A DNA stretch of 64,000 bases from Hymenobacter psychrophilus (GTDB lineage Bacteria; Bacteroidota; Bacteroidia; Cytophagales; Hymenobacteraceae): contig NZ_FNOV01000009.1 of assembly GCF_900107135.1 (NCBI RefSeq), positions 1-64,000 on the forward strand. Direction: 5' to 3'. The notes beneath the pieces were generated by a model. The model searched no databases. It worked only from the letters and a program-made list of their open reading frames with translations, and was not told the DNA's origin. Position numbers and translations under genes: made by a program. Positions 39,234 to 47,517 of the stretch are shown here, piece by piece; positions within the stretch are counted from its first letter, which is position 1; each line of letters starts with the position of its first letter.

Positions 39234-40427
39234 CTAGTTAACCGGGCTATCGGATGGGCCGAAGGCTTCGCTTAGTTCATTGAAGTTAAAGTGTAACGAC
39301 ACCCGCAATGTTTGCGACAGCGGGTTGGCCTTCGAGTTGGGCACCAGGTAGGTGCCATCAACCCCAAAAACCTGGTAGCGCACGCCGGCACCAAAGCTCA
39401 GGTACTGCCGGTCGCCCTTGGTAGGGTTTTCGTAAAAGTAACCGGCCCGCACCATCAGCAGGTCGTTGTAGGTGTATTCGAGGCCAGCTGAAAGGTTGAT
39501 TTCCTTGAGCTCCTCGCTGAAGCCGCCCGGCGCGTCGCTGAACGAGCTGGTGATGCCCTTCACGATGCCGTAGTCGCGGCGCTTGCGGTTTTCGGCCTCT
39601 ACCGCCGCGCTGTTGGGGGCCGCGCCTTCTTCGTAGTAGGGCGATGGTACCAGCAGCTTGTTGGCATCAAACGTAAATGTGAGCTTGTTGTAGGGGTCAA
39701 GCTCCTTGGTAATGGCCGTGCCCAGCTTCAGGTTGGTAGGCAGGAAATCGGCATTGTTGGGGTCGGTGTAGGTTATTTTGTTGCCGATGTTGGAAACCGC
39801 ACCTCCGAAGGACAGGTTGTATTCGCCGGGCCCGATGGTGAGGTCGGTAGTGTAGTACGCGCCTAAATCGACGGCTACGGCGTTGGCGGGGTTGGAGTCG
39901 ATGCCGCTGTTACCGCCGATAAGGTTGGAGCGAATGTAGCGCACGTTCAGGCCCACGCCGAAATTGTCGCTCAGCTTCTGGCCGTAGCCTACCGTCAGGG
40001 AGTATTCCTTGGGGTTGAAATCACCCTTGGAATTACCCAGGTCGTCGCGGTAGTTGATCTGGCCCAGGTCGAAATACATTAGGTTAGCCGACAGCGTGCT
40101 TCGGTCGCTGAGTTTGGTGGTGCCACTCAGATACCCCAGGCCCATATCGTTGGTAATGCTGGCCAGCCACGGCGTGTAGGAGAGCGAAGCACTATGCTGA
40201 TAGCGTACAAAGCCGAGCTTACCGGGGTTGTAAAAACCGGCGTTGGCATCGGGGCTGATGGCCACACCCGCCTCGCCCAGCGCCGAGGAGCGCGAATCGG
40301 GGCTGATGGTGAGGATGGGCACGGCCGTGGTGATGGTATGCTGCTCTTGGGCGTGCGCAGTGGCGGCAGCCAGGCTCAGCAGCCCGGGCAACAATACCGA
40401 ACGCAGGGACAAATTGGTCAGGGGCAT
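39234..40427 (-). CDS. porV: Type IX secretion outer-membrane protein PorV (LptO)
   Basis: A 397-residue FadL-like beta-barrel with a signal peptide ending at TAHAQ. SPDSRSSALGEAGVAISPDAN is the conserved PorV opening, and YGIVKGITSSFSDAPGGFSEEL and YLSFGAGVRYQVFGVDGTYL are typical later strands. PorV shuttles secreted cargo proteins from the Sov translocon to the PorU attachment complex in the outer membrane. It follows porU by 53 bp on the same strand, the usual arrangement. Confidence 0.93.
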   Translation of the reverse strand: MPLTNLSLRSVLLPGLLSLAAATAHAQEQHTITTAVPILTISPDSRSSALGEAGVAISPDANAGFYNPGKLGFVRYQHSASLSYTPWLASITNDMGLGYLSGTTKLSDRSTLSANLMYFDLGQINYRDDLGNSKGDFNPKEYSLTVGYGQKLSDNFGVGLNVRYIRSNLIGGNSGIDSNPANAVAVDLGAYYTTDLTIGPGEYNLSFGGAVSNIGNKITYTDPNNADFLPTNLKLGTAITKELDPYNKLTFTFDANKLLVPSPYYEEGAAPNSAAVEAENRKRRDYGIVKGITSSFSDAPGGFSEELKEINLSAGLEYTYNDLLMVRAGYFYENPTKGDRQYLSFGAGVRYQVFGVDGTYLVPNSKANPLSQTLRVSLHFNFNELSEAFGPSDSPVN

Positions 40428-40480
40428 AGGGGTGGGTGAAAAGCGGAGTCGAAAAAGTAGAGAAAAACCGGGAAGGCAAG

Positions 40481-43400
40481 TTAATTGAGCAGCACCAGCT
40501 TTTCGTATTTGGAGGCTGTGGAAGTTCCTGTGTCGCTGGCCGAGCGGGTGCGCACCGTTACGCGGTACACGTACACGCCGCGGGCCAGCTGGTCCTGGTA
40601 CTCATCGCGCCCGTCCCAACTGAGGGCGGCCACGTGCGAGCCACTGCCCAGCGCCGTACCCTGCAACGTGCGTACCAGCCGCCCGGCGACCGTGAAAATC
40701 TGCACCTGAATATCGAGGTCCTGGCCGCTGCGGTTGTGGTCGAAGTGGAAGGTGGTGCTTTGGGCAAACGGGTTGGGGTAATTAAGCACGTGCTGAAGCG
40801 CGAGCTTATCGGTAGAGGCGGCAATGAACTCCAGGCGCTGTTCGGCCGAGTTGTTCCAGGTGTCCCAGGCCTTGAGGCGCAGCTCGTGGGGGCCGGGCGT
40901 AAGGTCTTTGAGCTGGTATTGCACCCGGCCCACCTGGAAACTATCGGTTTTAGCCGTGTACGACGAGTTGAGCACCAGCACCTTGCTGGCGTCGCCATCG
41001 AGCGTGAGCGTGAGGTCGTGGCCGATGCCGGTGCCGGCCGTGTTAATGCCGCTGGCGTCGCGCAGCACGGCCAGCAGCGTGGGGCTCATGCCCGTCAGGC
41101 CGCCCGACACAAATTGCTCGTTGTCCATGAACAGGCGGATGCGGGGCGCAATCGTGTCGCGGGCCGTGAGTGGGGCCACGTCGCCGATGGGCACCAAGCG
41201 CTGGCCCTGAGCGTCGGTGCGGGTGGTGGGGTCGGCGGCATACAGGCTGATTTTGCCCAGGCCCACGCTGTAGTTGATGTCTTTGGGTACTACGAACTGC
41301 AGGCTGAACCTGCCGCCCTGCACGCTGGCCGGGCCATCGTAGAGGATGTTCTCGCGTAGCTGTATCGCCTGGGGCTTGTCCGAGCCGTCTGGTTGGACTT
41401 CGTTGCCGAGGGTGCTCACGGTAGATTTCTTCTCGAATACCTGCACGTTGGCCGTACCCGCAAAAGCCGTGTTCAGCTGCCCGTTGTTTCTTACTTCGCC
41501 CTTCAGTGTTACCTGCTGCAGGGCTTTAAGCGTGTCGGGCATCGAAGCGGTTACCGGCTTGCCGTCGATTTCGGTCAGGGCTACCGTTTGCTCGGGGTAG
41601 GCCAGGCGCATCGAGGGGTCGCCGAGCAGGGCGTAGTTGCGGTTGTTGTCGCCGATGACGGCAATGTTTTTGGCCGTCTGGCAGACATCCCCGATGCGGG
41701 GCATGGTGCCATCGGGCCGGCGCTGGAAGAAGTCCTTGAAAAACTCGACTGCCAGGGCCTGGTTGCGGTCGGCATACACCACGCGGGTGGTGGTAAGCAG
41801 GCCGATGGCTCCGCCCTGCACATCAATCAGGGCCTGCTCGCCGGCCGAAGTAAGGCTGGGGTCGTCGTAGGTGCTGAAGTCGCAGGTGCCGGTGAACATG
41901 AAGGTGGGCCGGGTCGCGTTCTTCAGCCTGAGAATGGAGGCATTAGTCACAATCTGCTCCTGAGCCAGGGTCTTGGGTCCACCGTGGCCGATGTAGTTAA
42001 TTAGCAGTGAGCCCTGCTCGAACGCCTCATCAATGGCCTTTTCGGCAACCGGCGACCGTTCGCCAGCGGCCAGCGACACCTGCGGGAAAAGGTCGAGGTA
42101 CAGCTTATAGGTGTTGTAGCCGCGGGAGGCAGCCAGCGTATCGAGCGGGTTGGCCAGCTGCTCGCTGTAGTATACGAACAGGTTGTTGTCGCCGTCGTCG
42201 GCGACGAACGTGAGGCGGTTACGCCACTTGCCGTAGCCCACGGGGCTGTCGTAGTCGATCAGTTTCTGGGTAACACGTGCCGCCTGCTCATCGGTGCTGA
42301 CCGGCAGACGGCCCACGGCTACGTCGAGCAGTTCGTTGCTGGATCCCGGTAGCCAAGCCCCTTCCGAATCGTCGAGCAGGCCGTAGTAGTCGTCGGACGA
42401 ATAGGTAAGGCCCTGGCCGTTAGGACGGTTGCCCATCACTAGGTCGAAGCTCTCTTCCGATTCGTACACTGGTACGAAATTCTGATTGGTTTGATTGGCG
42501 TTGGCTGGCTGACGGCTGCTCCACCAGTCGGGGAGCTTGGTGGGGTCATTGGTAGGGCCAGCCTTGTAGTCGTAGGAGGCGTCTCCGAACAGCAGCAGGT
42601 ACTGGCGGCGGCCGCTGGTGTTGCGGTCATACACCATCTTCATCAGGTCACGAATGGCCGTTACGTCCTGGCCGCCGGAGCCGAACTCGTTGTAAATCTG
42701 CCGCACGTTTACCACCTGCACGTTCAGGCCATCGTGGCTGCTGCGGTGAGCGGCCAGCTTGTTGGCCTCCCGCAAAAAGCGTGGGTGGGCTACAATCAGC
42801 AGCTCCAGCCGGCCGTCGAGGTTGAGGGCGTGCAGGTTCTGGCTGGCTACTTTGCCGAAACCGCGGGGAGCCGGAAATTCGGCTCCCGTAAAGGCCACGA
42901 ACTCGCGCACGGTATCGGTGCGGGCCAGAAAGGTGCCGTTGGCGGCGGCCACGGCAGCCGGCCGGCGCGGGTTGCTCACGTCCCAGATGGTGGCGGCGGC
43001 CGCGTTGGCCACGTCAAACTGGCTGATGGCGCCGGGCAGCAGGTTGTCCAGGCTGCGGAATTGCAGCTGGCCCCCGTTCAGGCGCAGCTGGCGGCGGGCA
43101 TTTACTTCCAGGTAATCGAGGTAGCCCTGCGCGCCAGGGTCGGAGCCGCTGCTGTAGCTGAGCGTTATTTTGAGTTCGGTAGGGGAGGTGGCCGGTACCT
43201 GATAAGGCAGCACGCTGCGGTTGGTATTGGCTGCCTCGGGGTAGCAGTAGCTACCGCCGCTGCAGCTGAAGCCCGGTACTACCTGAGCGGCCAGCGCCTG
43301 CCCGTTCACGCTGGGCTGAAACACCGTAGCCGCCGTCGAGGCAGCTACCACGGCCGAGGTAATCAGGGCCGTTGAGCCCGGCACCAGGTCGGTCACGGGA

Positions 43401-44425
43401 AGCGTGAAGGTCTGTTCAGGGCGGCCCGAAAATGCCTCGCCCACCCAGGTCCGGCCCGTTTTTTTGAGGTTGAGCAGGTCGCGCTCGTAGAACTGCCGGT
43501 CGTTGAAGGTACTGATGCGGGCGCCGGGCGTGCCACTCACGGCCGGGGCCGGGGCTACGCGCCGGCCGGCGGTGGGGCCCACCGTCAGGAAGTAGTAGGC
43601 CGTGTCGGTGTAGGGGTTGAGCTGGTGGCGGAAACGGGTGCTGAACCCCTCGCGGCTCCAGGTGTGCGGGCCGCGGGCATAAAACAGGAAGTACTCGTCG
43701 TTGTCGAAGGTGGCGTTGGTATTGCCCACGAACTGAATGTCGTTTTCCACCAGGTCGTCGGGGCGGTAGGCGCTGTTGGGTTGGGGCAACGTGCCCATGG
43801 CATTACCAAACAGCCGCAGCCGGGTGGGGTCGAAATTCTCCAGCCCGAAGCTTTTGAGCGTAGCCTTATCGAGCTTGAAAATGCCGCTGGTGGGCACCCC
43901 AATCTTAAACCACTCGCCCTGGCTCAGTACCGAGGTGCGGGCGTAGGTACGGGTGGCGCCGGGCCGGTTGCTGGCACTGCTATAGGTATAAGCGAAGCGC
44001 ACGAGGCGCTCGGCTTGGCCGGTTTGGGGGTTGCGGCGCAGGGGCTGCAGGCGCAGCAGCGTAACCGGCTGGCGGGCTTCGGTGCCGGGTACCAGCTGCA
44101 CCAGCGGCGAAGGCGGCAGGGCCGCCAGATCGAGTTGGCCGGCCTGGGCGGGCAGTAGCGGCTCGTACTGGGTTTCGACCAGTTGGCCCGCGGCCACGGT
44201 GCCGGGCAGCCGCACCAGCAGCGTTCCAACCTGCTCCTCGGGCCCGAAGGCCGCACCCCGAAACGCGGGCACCAGTCGTTTCTGCCCCTTCAGACCCACG
44301 GGTACGGTGCCCGTCCAGGTAATGCGCCCCTGGTAGGTCTGCTCGCCCTTCTGGGCCTGGGCCCGCGGAGCCGAAACTCCCAGTAACAAGAGTGTAGTCA
44401 GCAGCCAGAACGTAGAGTAACGCAT
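40481..44425 (-). CDS. porU: Type IX secretion sortase/peptidase PorU
   Basis: A 1314-residue protein from ATG 44425, where a signal peptide ends at RAQAQ. The gingipain-like C25 peptidase core has NYIGHGG (His814) and FTGTCDFS (Cys848) as catalytic residues. The C-terminal sorting-domain-like end runs from LNYPNPFAQST to KYEKLVLLN. PorU removes the C-terminal signal from cargo proteins and attaches them to surface glycolipid. Open frame continues upstream to 44704 but overlaps pssA and lacks a signal peptide. It is co-oriented with porV. Confidence 0.94.
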   Translation of the reverse strand: MRYSTFWLLTTLLLLGVSAPRAQAQKGEQTYQGRITWTGTVPVGLKGQKRLVPAFRGAAFGPEEQVGTLLVRLPGTVAAGQLVETQYEPLLPAQAGQLDLAALPPSPLVQLVPGTEARQPVTLLRLQPLRRNPQTGQAERLVRFAYTYSSASNRPGATRTYARTSVLSQGEWFKIGVPTSGIFKLDKATLKSFGLENFDPTRLRLFGNAMGTLPQPNSAYRPDDLVENDIQFVGNTNATFDNDEYFLFYARGPHTWSREGFSTRFRHQLNPYTDTAYYFLTVGPTAGRRVAPAPAVSGTPGARISTFNDRQFYERDLLNLKKTGRTWVGEAFSGRPEQTFTLPVTDLVPGSTALITSAVVAASTAATVFQPSVNGQALAAQVVPGFSCSGGSYCYPEAANTNRSVLPYQVPATSPTELKITLSYSSGSDPGAQGYLDYLEVNARRQLRLNGGQLQFRSLDNLLPGAISQFDVANAAAATIWDVSNPRRPAAVAAANGTFLARTDTVREFVAFTGAEFPAPRGFGKVASQNLHALNLDGRLELLIVAHPRFLREANKLAAHRSSHDGLNVQVVNVRQIYNEFGSGGQDVTAIRDLMKMVYDRNTSGRRQYLLLFGDASYDYKAGPTNDPTKLPDWWSSRQPANANQTNQNFVPVYESEESFDLVMGNRPNGQGLTYSSDDYYGLLDDSEGAWLPGSSNELLDVAVGRLPVSTDEQAARVTQKLIDYDSPVGYGKWRNRLTFVADDGDNNLFVYYSEQLANPLDTLAASRGYNTYKLYLDLFPQVSLAAGERSPVAEKAIDEAFEQGSLLINYIGHGGPKTLAQEQIVTNASILRLKNATRPTFMFTGTCDFSTYDDPSLTSAGEQALIDVQGGAIGLLTTTRVVYADRNQALAVEFFKDFFQRRPDGTMPRIGDVCQTAKNIAVIGDNNRNYALLGDPSMRLAYPEQTVALTEIDGKPVTASMPDTLKALQQVTLKGEVRNNGQLNTAFAGTANVQVFEKKSTVSTLGNEVQPDGSDKPQAIQLRENILYDGPASVQGGRFSLQFVVPKDINYSVGLGKISLYAADPTTRTDAQGQRLVPIGDVAPLTARDTIAPRIRLFMDNEQFVSGGLTGMSPTLLAVLRDASGINTAGTGIGHDLTLTLDGDASKVLVLNSSYTAKTDSFQVGRVQYQLKDLTPGPHELRLKAWDTWNNSAEQRLEFIAASTDKLALQHVLNYPNPFAQSTTFHFDHNRSGQDLDIQVQIFTVAGRLVRTLQGTALGSGSHVAALSWDGRDEYQDQLARGVYVYRVTVRTRSASDTGTSTASKYEKLVLLN

Positions 44426-44609
44426 ACGCACAACGCAAAAAAGCCAAGAGAATGAACTACGAGCGCCAACAGGGTGGCTGGCAATACAGTTCAGCCCAAA
44501 AGATAACAGCGCCGGCCGCGAAATATTGCGCCCGAGGCCGGAAGAAGAAAGCGAATGGTCTGGTTTGCTAAACGAGGCTGCCCCCCAACCCGGATTGCCC
44601 CACCCCGGC

Positions 44610-45314
44610 TCAGGCCGCCGCGGCAGTTTCCTTGGCCGGGCTGAGCACCGACAGCAATACGTAGAGCAGCACGATGAGCGGCACGGCCACCTCCCGCAGG
44701 CCAATCAGCAATGCGACACCCAGCACTAAAAATACGAACCGCAGTTTGTTGTCCTGCCAGCGTAGCGTCTTGAACTTGAGGGCAAACAGCGGCAGTTCGG
44801 CCACCAGCAGCCCCGACAGCAGTACCGTTAGCCCCAGCAGCAGCCTGGGGCTGAGGATGAAAGGGGCGAGGGCGAAGTGGTCGTTGGCCAAAATGAGCGG
44901 CAGCGAGGCCACTACCAGCGTGCAGGCCGGCGTTGGCAGGCCGATAAACGAATCGGACTGGCGGGTGTCGTTGTTGAACTTGGCCAGCCGCAGGGCCGAA
45001 AACACCGTCACGATAAAGCCCGCATAAGGTAGCCAGTCGGGCAGGTCGGCCCCGGCCCGGCTCAGCAGCGCGAACAGAAACGCGCCCGGCACCACCCCAA
45101 ACGACACCATATCGGCCAGCGAATCCAGGTCCTTGCCAATCGGCGACGACACGTTCAGGGCCCGGGCCAGCAGCCCATCGAAGAAGTCGAACAGCGCTGC
45201 CAGGGCCACGAAGTAGGCCGCCAGCACGAGGTTATCGGCAAAAATGAAACGTAGCGCCAGGCAGCCCGCAAACAGGTTCAGGCAGGTAACGGCGTTGGGA
45301 ATGGATTTTTTCAC
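44610..45314 (-). CDS. pssA: CDP-diacylglycerol-serine O-phosphatidyltransferase
   Basis: A 234-residue membrane protein from a GTG at 45314. The CDP-alcohol phosphotransferase signature is complete, FDGLLARALNVSSPIGKDLD followed by SLAD, with the spaced Asp residues of the active site. Several membrane spans follow. It makes phosphatidylserine, precursor of phosphatidylethanolamine, at the inner membrane. It lies upstream of porU with a 184-bp spacer. Confidence 0.9.
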   Translation of the reverse strand: MKKSIPNAVTCLNLFAGCLALRFIFADNLVLAAYFVALAALFDFFDGLLARALNVSSPIGKDLDSLADMVSFGVVPGAFLFALLSRAGADLPDWLPYAGFIVTVFSALRLAKFNNDTRQSDSFIGLPTPACTLVVASLPLILANDHFALAPFILSPRLLLGLTVLLSGLLVAELPLFALKFKTLRWQDNKLRFVFLVLGVALLIGLREVAVPLIVLLYVLLSVLSPAKETAAAA

Positions 45315-45396
45315 TAGCGTTCTAGGGTCTTAGAGGCTTGAGGTTGGATCAGTTTGTCATCCGGAGTGGAGCGAAGAATGACAGTAAATCGATATT

Positions 45397-46032
45397 CTAG
45401 TGTAGAAACGGATTGTTGCGGCGCTCCTCTCCGATGGTGGTGGCGGGGCCGTGGCCGGGGTACACTACCGTATCATCAGGCAGGGGCAGCAACTGGGCTT
45501 TGATGCTGGCAATGAGCGTGGCGTGGTCGCCGCCGGGCAAATCGGTGCGGCCGATACTGTGCTGAAACAGCACATCGCCGCCGATAACCGTGACGGTGGG
45601 TTGGTGGTAGAACACTACGTGGCCGGGGGCGTGGCCGGGCACAAAGCGTACTTCCAGCTCGGTATTACCAAAGCGCACCGTTTCGTCGGCCCGCAGCTGG
45701 CCGGTGGGCTCGGCGGGCTGGTAGCGCGGAAAACCGTAGTTGGATGCGTAGCTCGGCACGGCCCGCAGGGTAGCCAAATCGGCCTCGTGCAGCAGGTAGG
45801 GCACCTTATAAGTATCGATTACGAACTGGTTGCCCAGCACGTGGTCGATGTGGGCGTGGGTGTTCACCAGCAGCACTACCCGCAGGTTATGGTCCTCAAT
45901 GTACTGGCGCAGCGCCTGCTGCTCGGCCGGCTCGTAGCAGCCGGGGTCCACGATAACAGCCTCGCCGGTTTCGTCGGAGAGCAAGTAGGTGTTTTCGGCA
46001 AACGGATTGAAAGTGAAGCCGGCAACGGTCAT
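45397..46032 (-). CDS. MBL-fold hydrolase (glyoxalase II-like)
   Basis: A 211-residue metallo-beta-lactamase-fold protein. Metal-binding motif NTHAHIDHVLG, then FVPGHAPGHVVFYH and GGDVLFQHSIGRTDLPGGD match the YcbL/glyoxalase II-like group. Those enzymes hydrolyse thioesters such as S-lactoylglutathione or related thiols. Length is short for true GloB, which has an extra helical domain, so the substrate is uncertain. It stands alone between repeat-bearing spacers. Confidence 0.88.
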   Translation of the reverse strand: MTVAGFTFNPFAENTYLLSDETGEAVIVDPGCYEPAEQQALRQYIEDHNLRVVLLVNTHAHIDHVLGNQFVIDTYKVPYLLHEADLATLRAVPSYASNYGFPRYQPAEPTGQLRADETVRFGNTELEVRFVPGHAPGHVVFYHQPTVTVIGGDVLFQHSIGRTDLPGGDHATLIASIKAQLLPLPDDTVVYPGHGPATTIGEERRNNPFLH

Positions 46033-46100
46033 GGCAGGGAATAATAGGTTTGAAAGGGCAAGATAAGTGGATTTTGAGTTGCTGAGGTTTACAGAACGAC

Positions 46101-46249
46101 GTAGGGGCGGGGCTTCGCTGTGCTGTCCTGCGGTTGCCCCGCCCGCCGCATGAACGATTCTACCCCGAGCCGTTCAAAGATTCGGCCCCAGGCCATGTAC
46201 CGGCGGGCGGGGCAACCGCAGGGCAGTGCAGCGCAGCCCCGCCCCAACA
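46101..46249. repeat. GC-rich inverted repeat, family H (copy 3, longest)
   Basis: The left arm, GTAGGGGCGGGGCTTCGCTG onward to ~46149, pairs with the right arm at 46201-46245. The centre includes ACGATTCTACCCCGAGCCGT, nearly identical to copy 1. The arms are about 45 bp, longer than in the other copies. It lies just before the FAD oxidoreductase gene. Confidence 0.82.
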
Positions 46250-46289
46250 TTACGCCAACTCAATTTCTCCTACCCTACCTTGCCCCCTG

Positions 46290-47378
46290 ATGCTACACGT
46301 TGACTACCTGATTATCGGCTACGGCATTGCCGGGGCCACGCTGGCGGCCGAACTGCGCGGGCGGGGCCGTAAGGTGCTCGTGCTCGATACGCTCCAGCCC
46401 GATTCGGCCTCGCGGGTGGCGGCCGGCCTGATGAACCCGGTGGCTGGCAAGCGGTTCGCGCTGGCCTGGCGGGCCGATGAGTTGCTGACGGCCGCCGCCG
46501 AATTCTACCACGCCCAGGAGCAGCGGCTGGGGCGGTCGTTTTTTCAGGCGCTGCCCATTGCCAAGTTCTTCTCGTCGGTGCAGGAGCAGAACGCGCTACT
46601 GGCCCGCAGCGCCGACCGGCCCTGGCTGGATTTTGTGGAGGATATTTCGGCTGGTGAATTGCCGCCGCTGCCGGGCGTAAGTCCGCAGTTTGGTGGCCTG
46701 CTGGTGCAGCGCGGCGGCTTTGTGCTAGTCGAGGAACTGCTGCTGGCCCTCACCGCCGAAGGGCTGGCCGCGGGCTGGCTGCGCCACGAAACTTTTGACT
46801 GGGCCGCGCTTGTTGCCGACCCAGCCGGCGGCTTTTGCTACGCGGGTCGGGTGCAGGCCCGGCACGTTATCAGTTGCGAAGGCGCGGCTACCATCCAAAA
46901 CCCGTATTTCAGCTGGCTGCCCCTTACCCCCAACCAGGGCGAGGTGCTAACCGTGGAGTGCCCCGGCCTGCCGGCCGATACCGTCCTCAACAAGGGCGCC
47001 TACGTGGTGCCGCTGGGGAATGAGCGGCTACGGGTGGGGGCCACTTACCGCTGGCCGCCCTTCGCGGCGGGTATTACGGCCGAGGCCCGCGAGGAACTCG
47101 GCCAGCGCCTGTCGGAGCTGACGAAACTGCCTTTCCGGGTGGTGGGCCAGCGGGCCGGGGTGCGGCCGGCCGTGCGCGACCGGAAGCCGCTGCTGGGCAC
47201 GCACCCCGACAGTCCGGGGCTGCACGTGTTCAACGGTATGGGTTCGAAGGGCGTGATGTTTGCGCCCCGGCTGGCCCAGGTAATGGCCGATTGGCTGGAA
47301 AATGACACCGAGCCCTGGCCCGAAGTCAATATCCGGCGGTATCTTTCGTTATATGCGGCCGGCATGGCTGCGAAGTAG
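46290..47378 (+). CDS. FAD-dependent oxidoreductase (DAO family)
   Basis: A 362-residue protein from ATG 46290. The N-terminal dinucleotide motif is DYLIIGYGIAGATLAAEL, and the C-terminal part has VGQRAGVRPAVRDRKPLLG and FNGMGSKGVMFAP, typical of the DAO/glycine-oxidase superfamily. It oxidises an amine or amino acid substrate with FAD, probably in the cytoplasm. It resembles ThiO and the MnmC oxidase half, but I cannot choose between them. Frames reaching upstream cross the palindrome and are not used. Confidence 0.85.
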   Translation: MLHVDYLIIGYGIAGATLAAELRGRGRKVLVLDTLQPDSASRVAAGLMNPVAGKRFALAWRADELLTAAAEFYHAQEQRLGRSFFQALPIAKFFSSVQEQNALLARSADRPWLDFVEDISAGELPPLPGVSPQFGGLLVQRGGFVLVEELLLALTAEGLAAGWLRHETFDWAALVADPAGGFCYAGRVQARHVISCEGAATIQNPYFSWLPLTPNQGEVLTVECPGLPADTVLNKGAYVVPLGNERLRVGATYRWPPFAAGITAEAREELGQRLSELTKLPFRVVGQRAGVRPAVRDRKPLLGTHPDSPGLHVFNGMGSKGVMFAPRLAQVMADWLENDTEPWPEVNIRRYLSLYAAGMAAK

Positions 47379-47517
47379 TCGGATTTAGCTAATTTGTTTT
47401 TCTAAAGAAGAAACTGGACAAAGCCTCATGCAGAGCCAACCTTGCGTTGAGTGCCTGTTTGTTCTTTTGCCTTATAGTGTCCCTACCCAACTCCGTTTCC
47501 CGCTCTCGGTTTTTGAT

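Noticed and set aside
44426..44704. Longer N-terminus for PorU
   Set aside because: The extension overlaps the end of pssA and would hide a clear signal peptide that begins at 44425.
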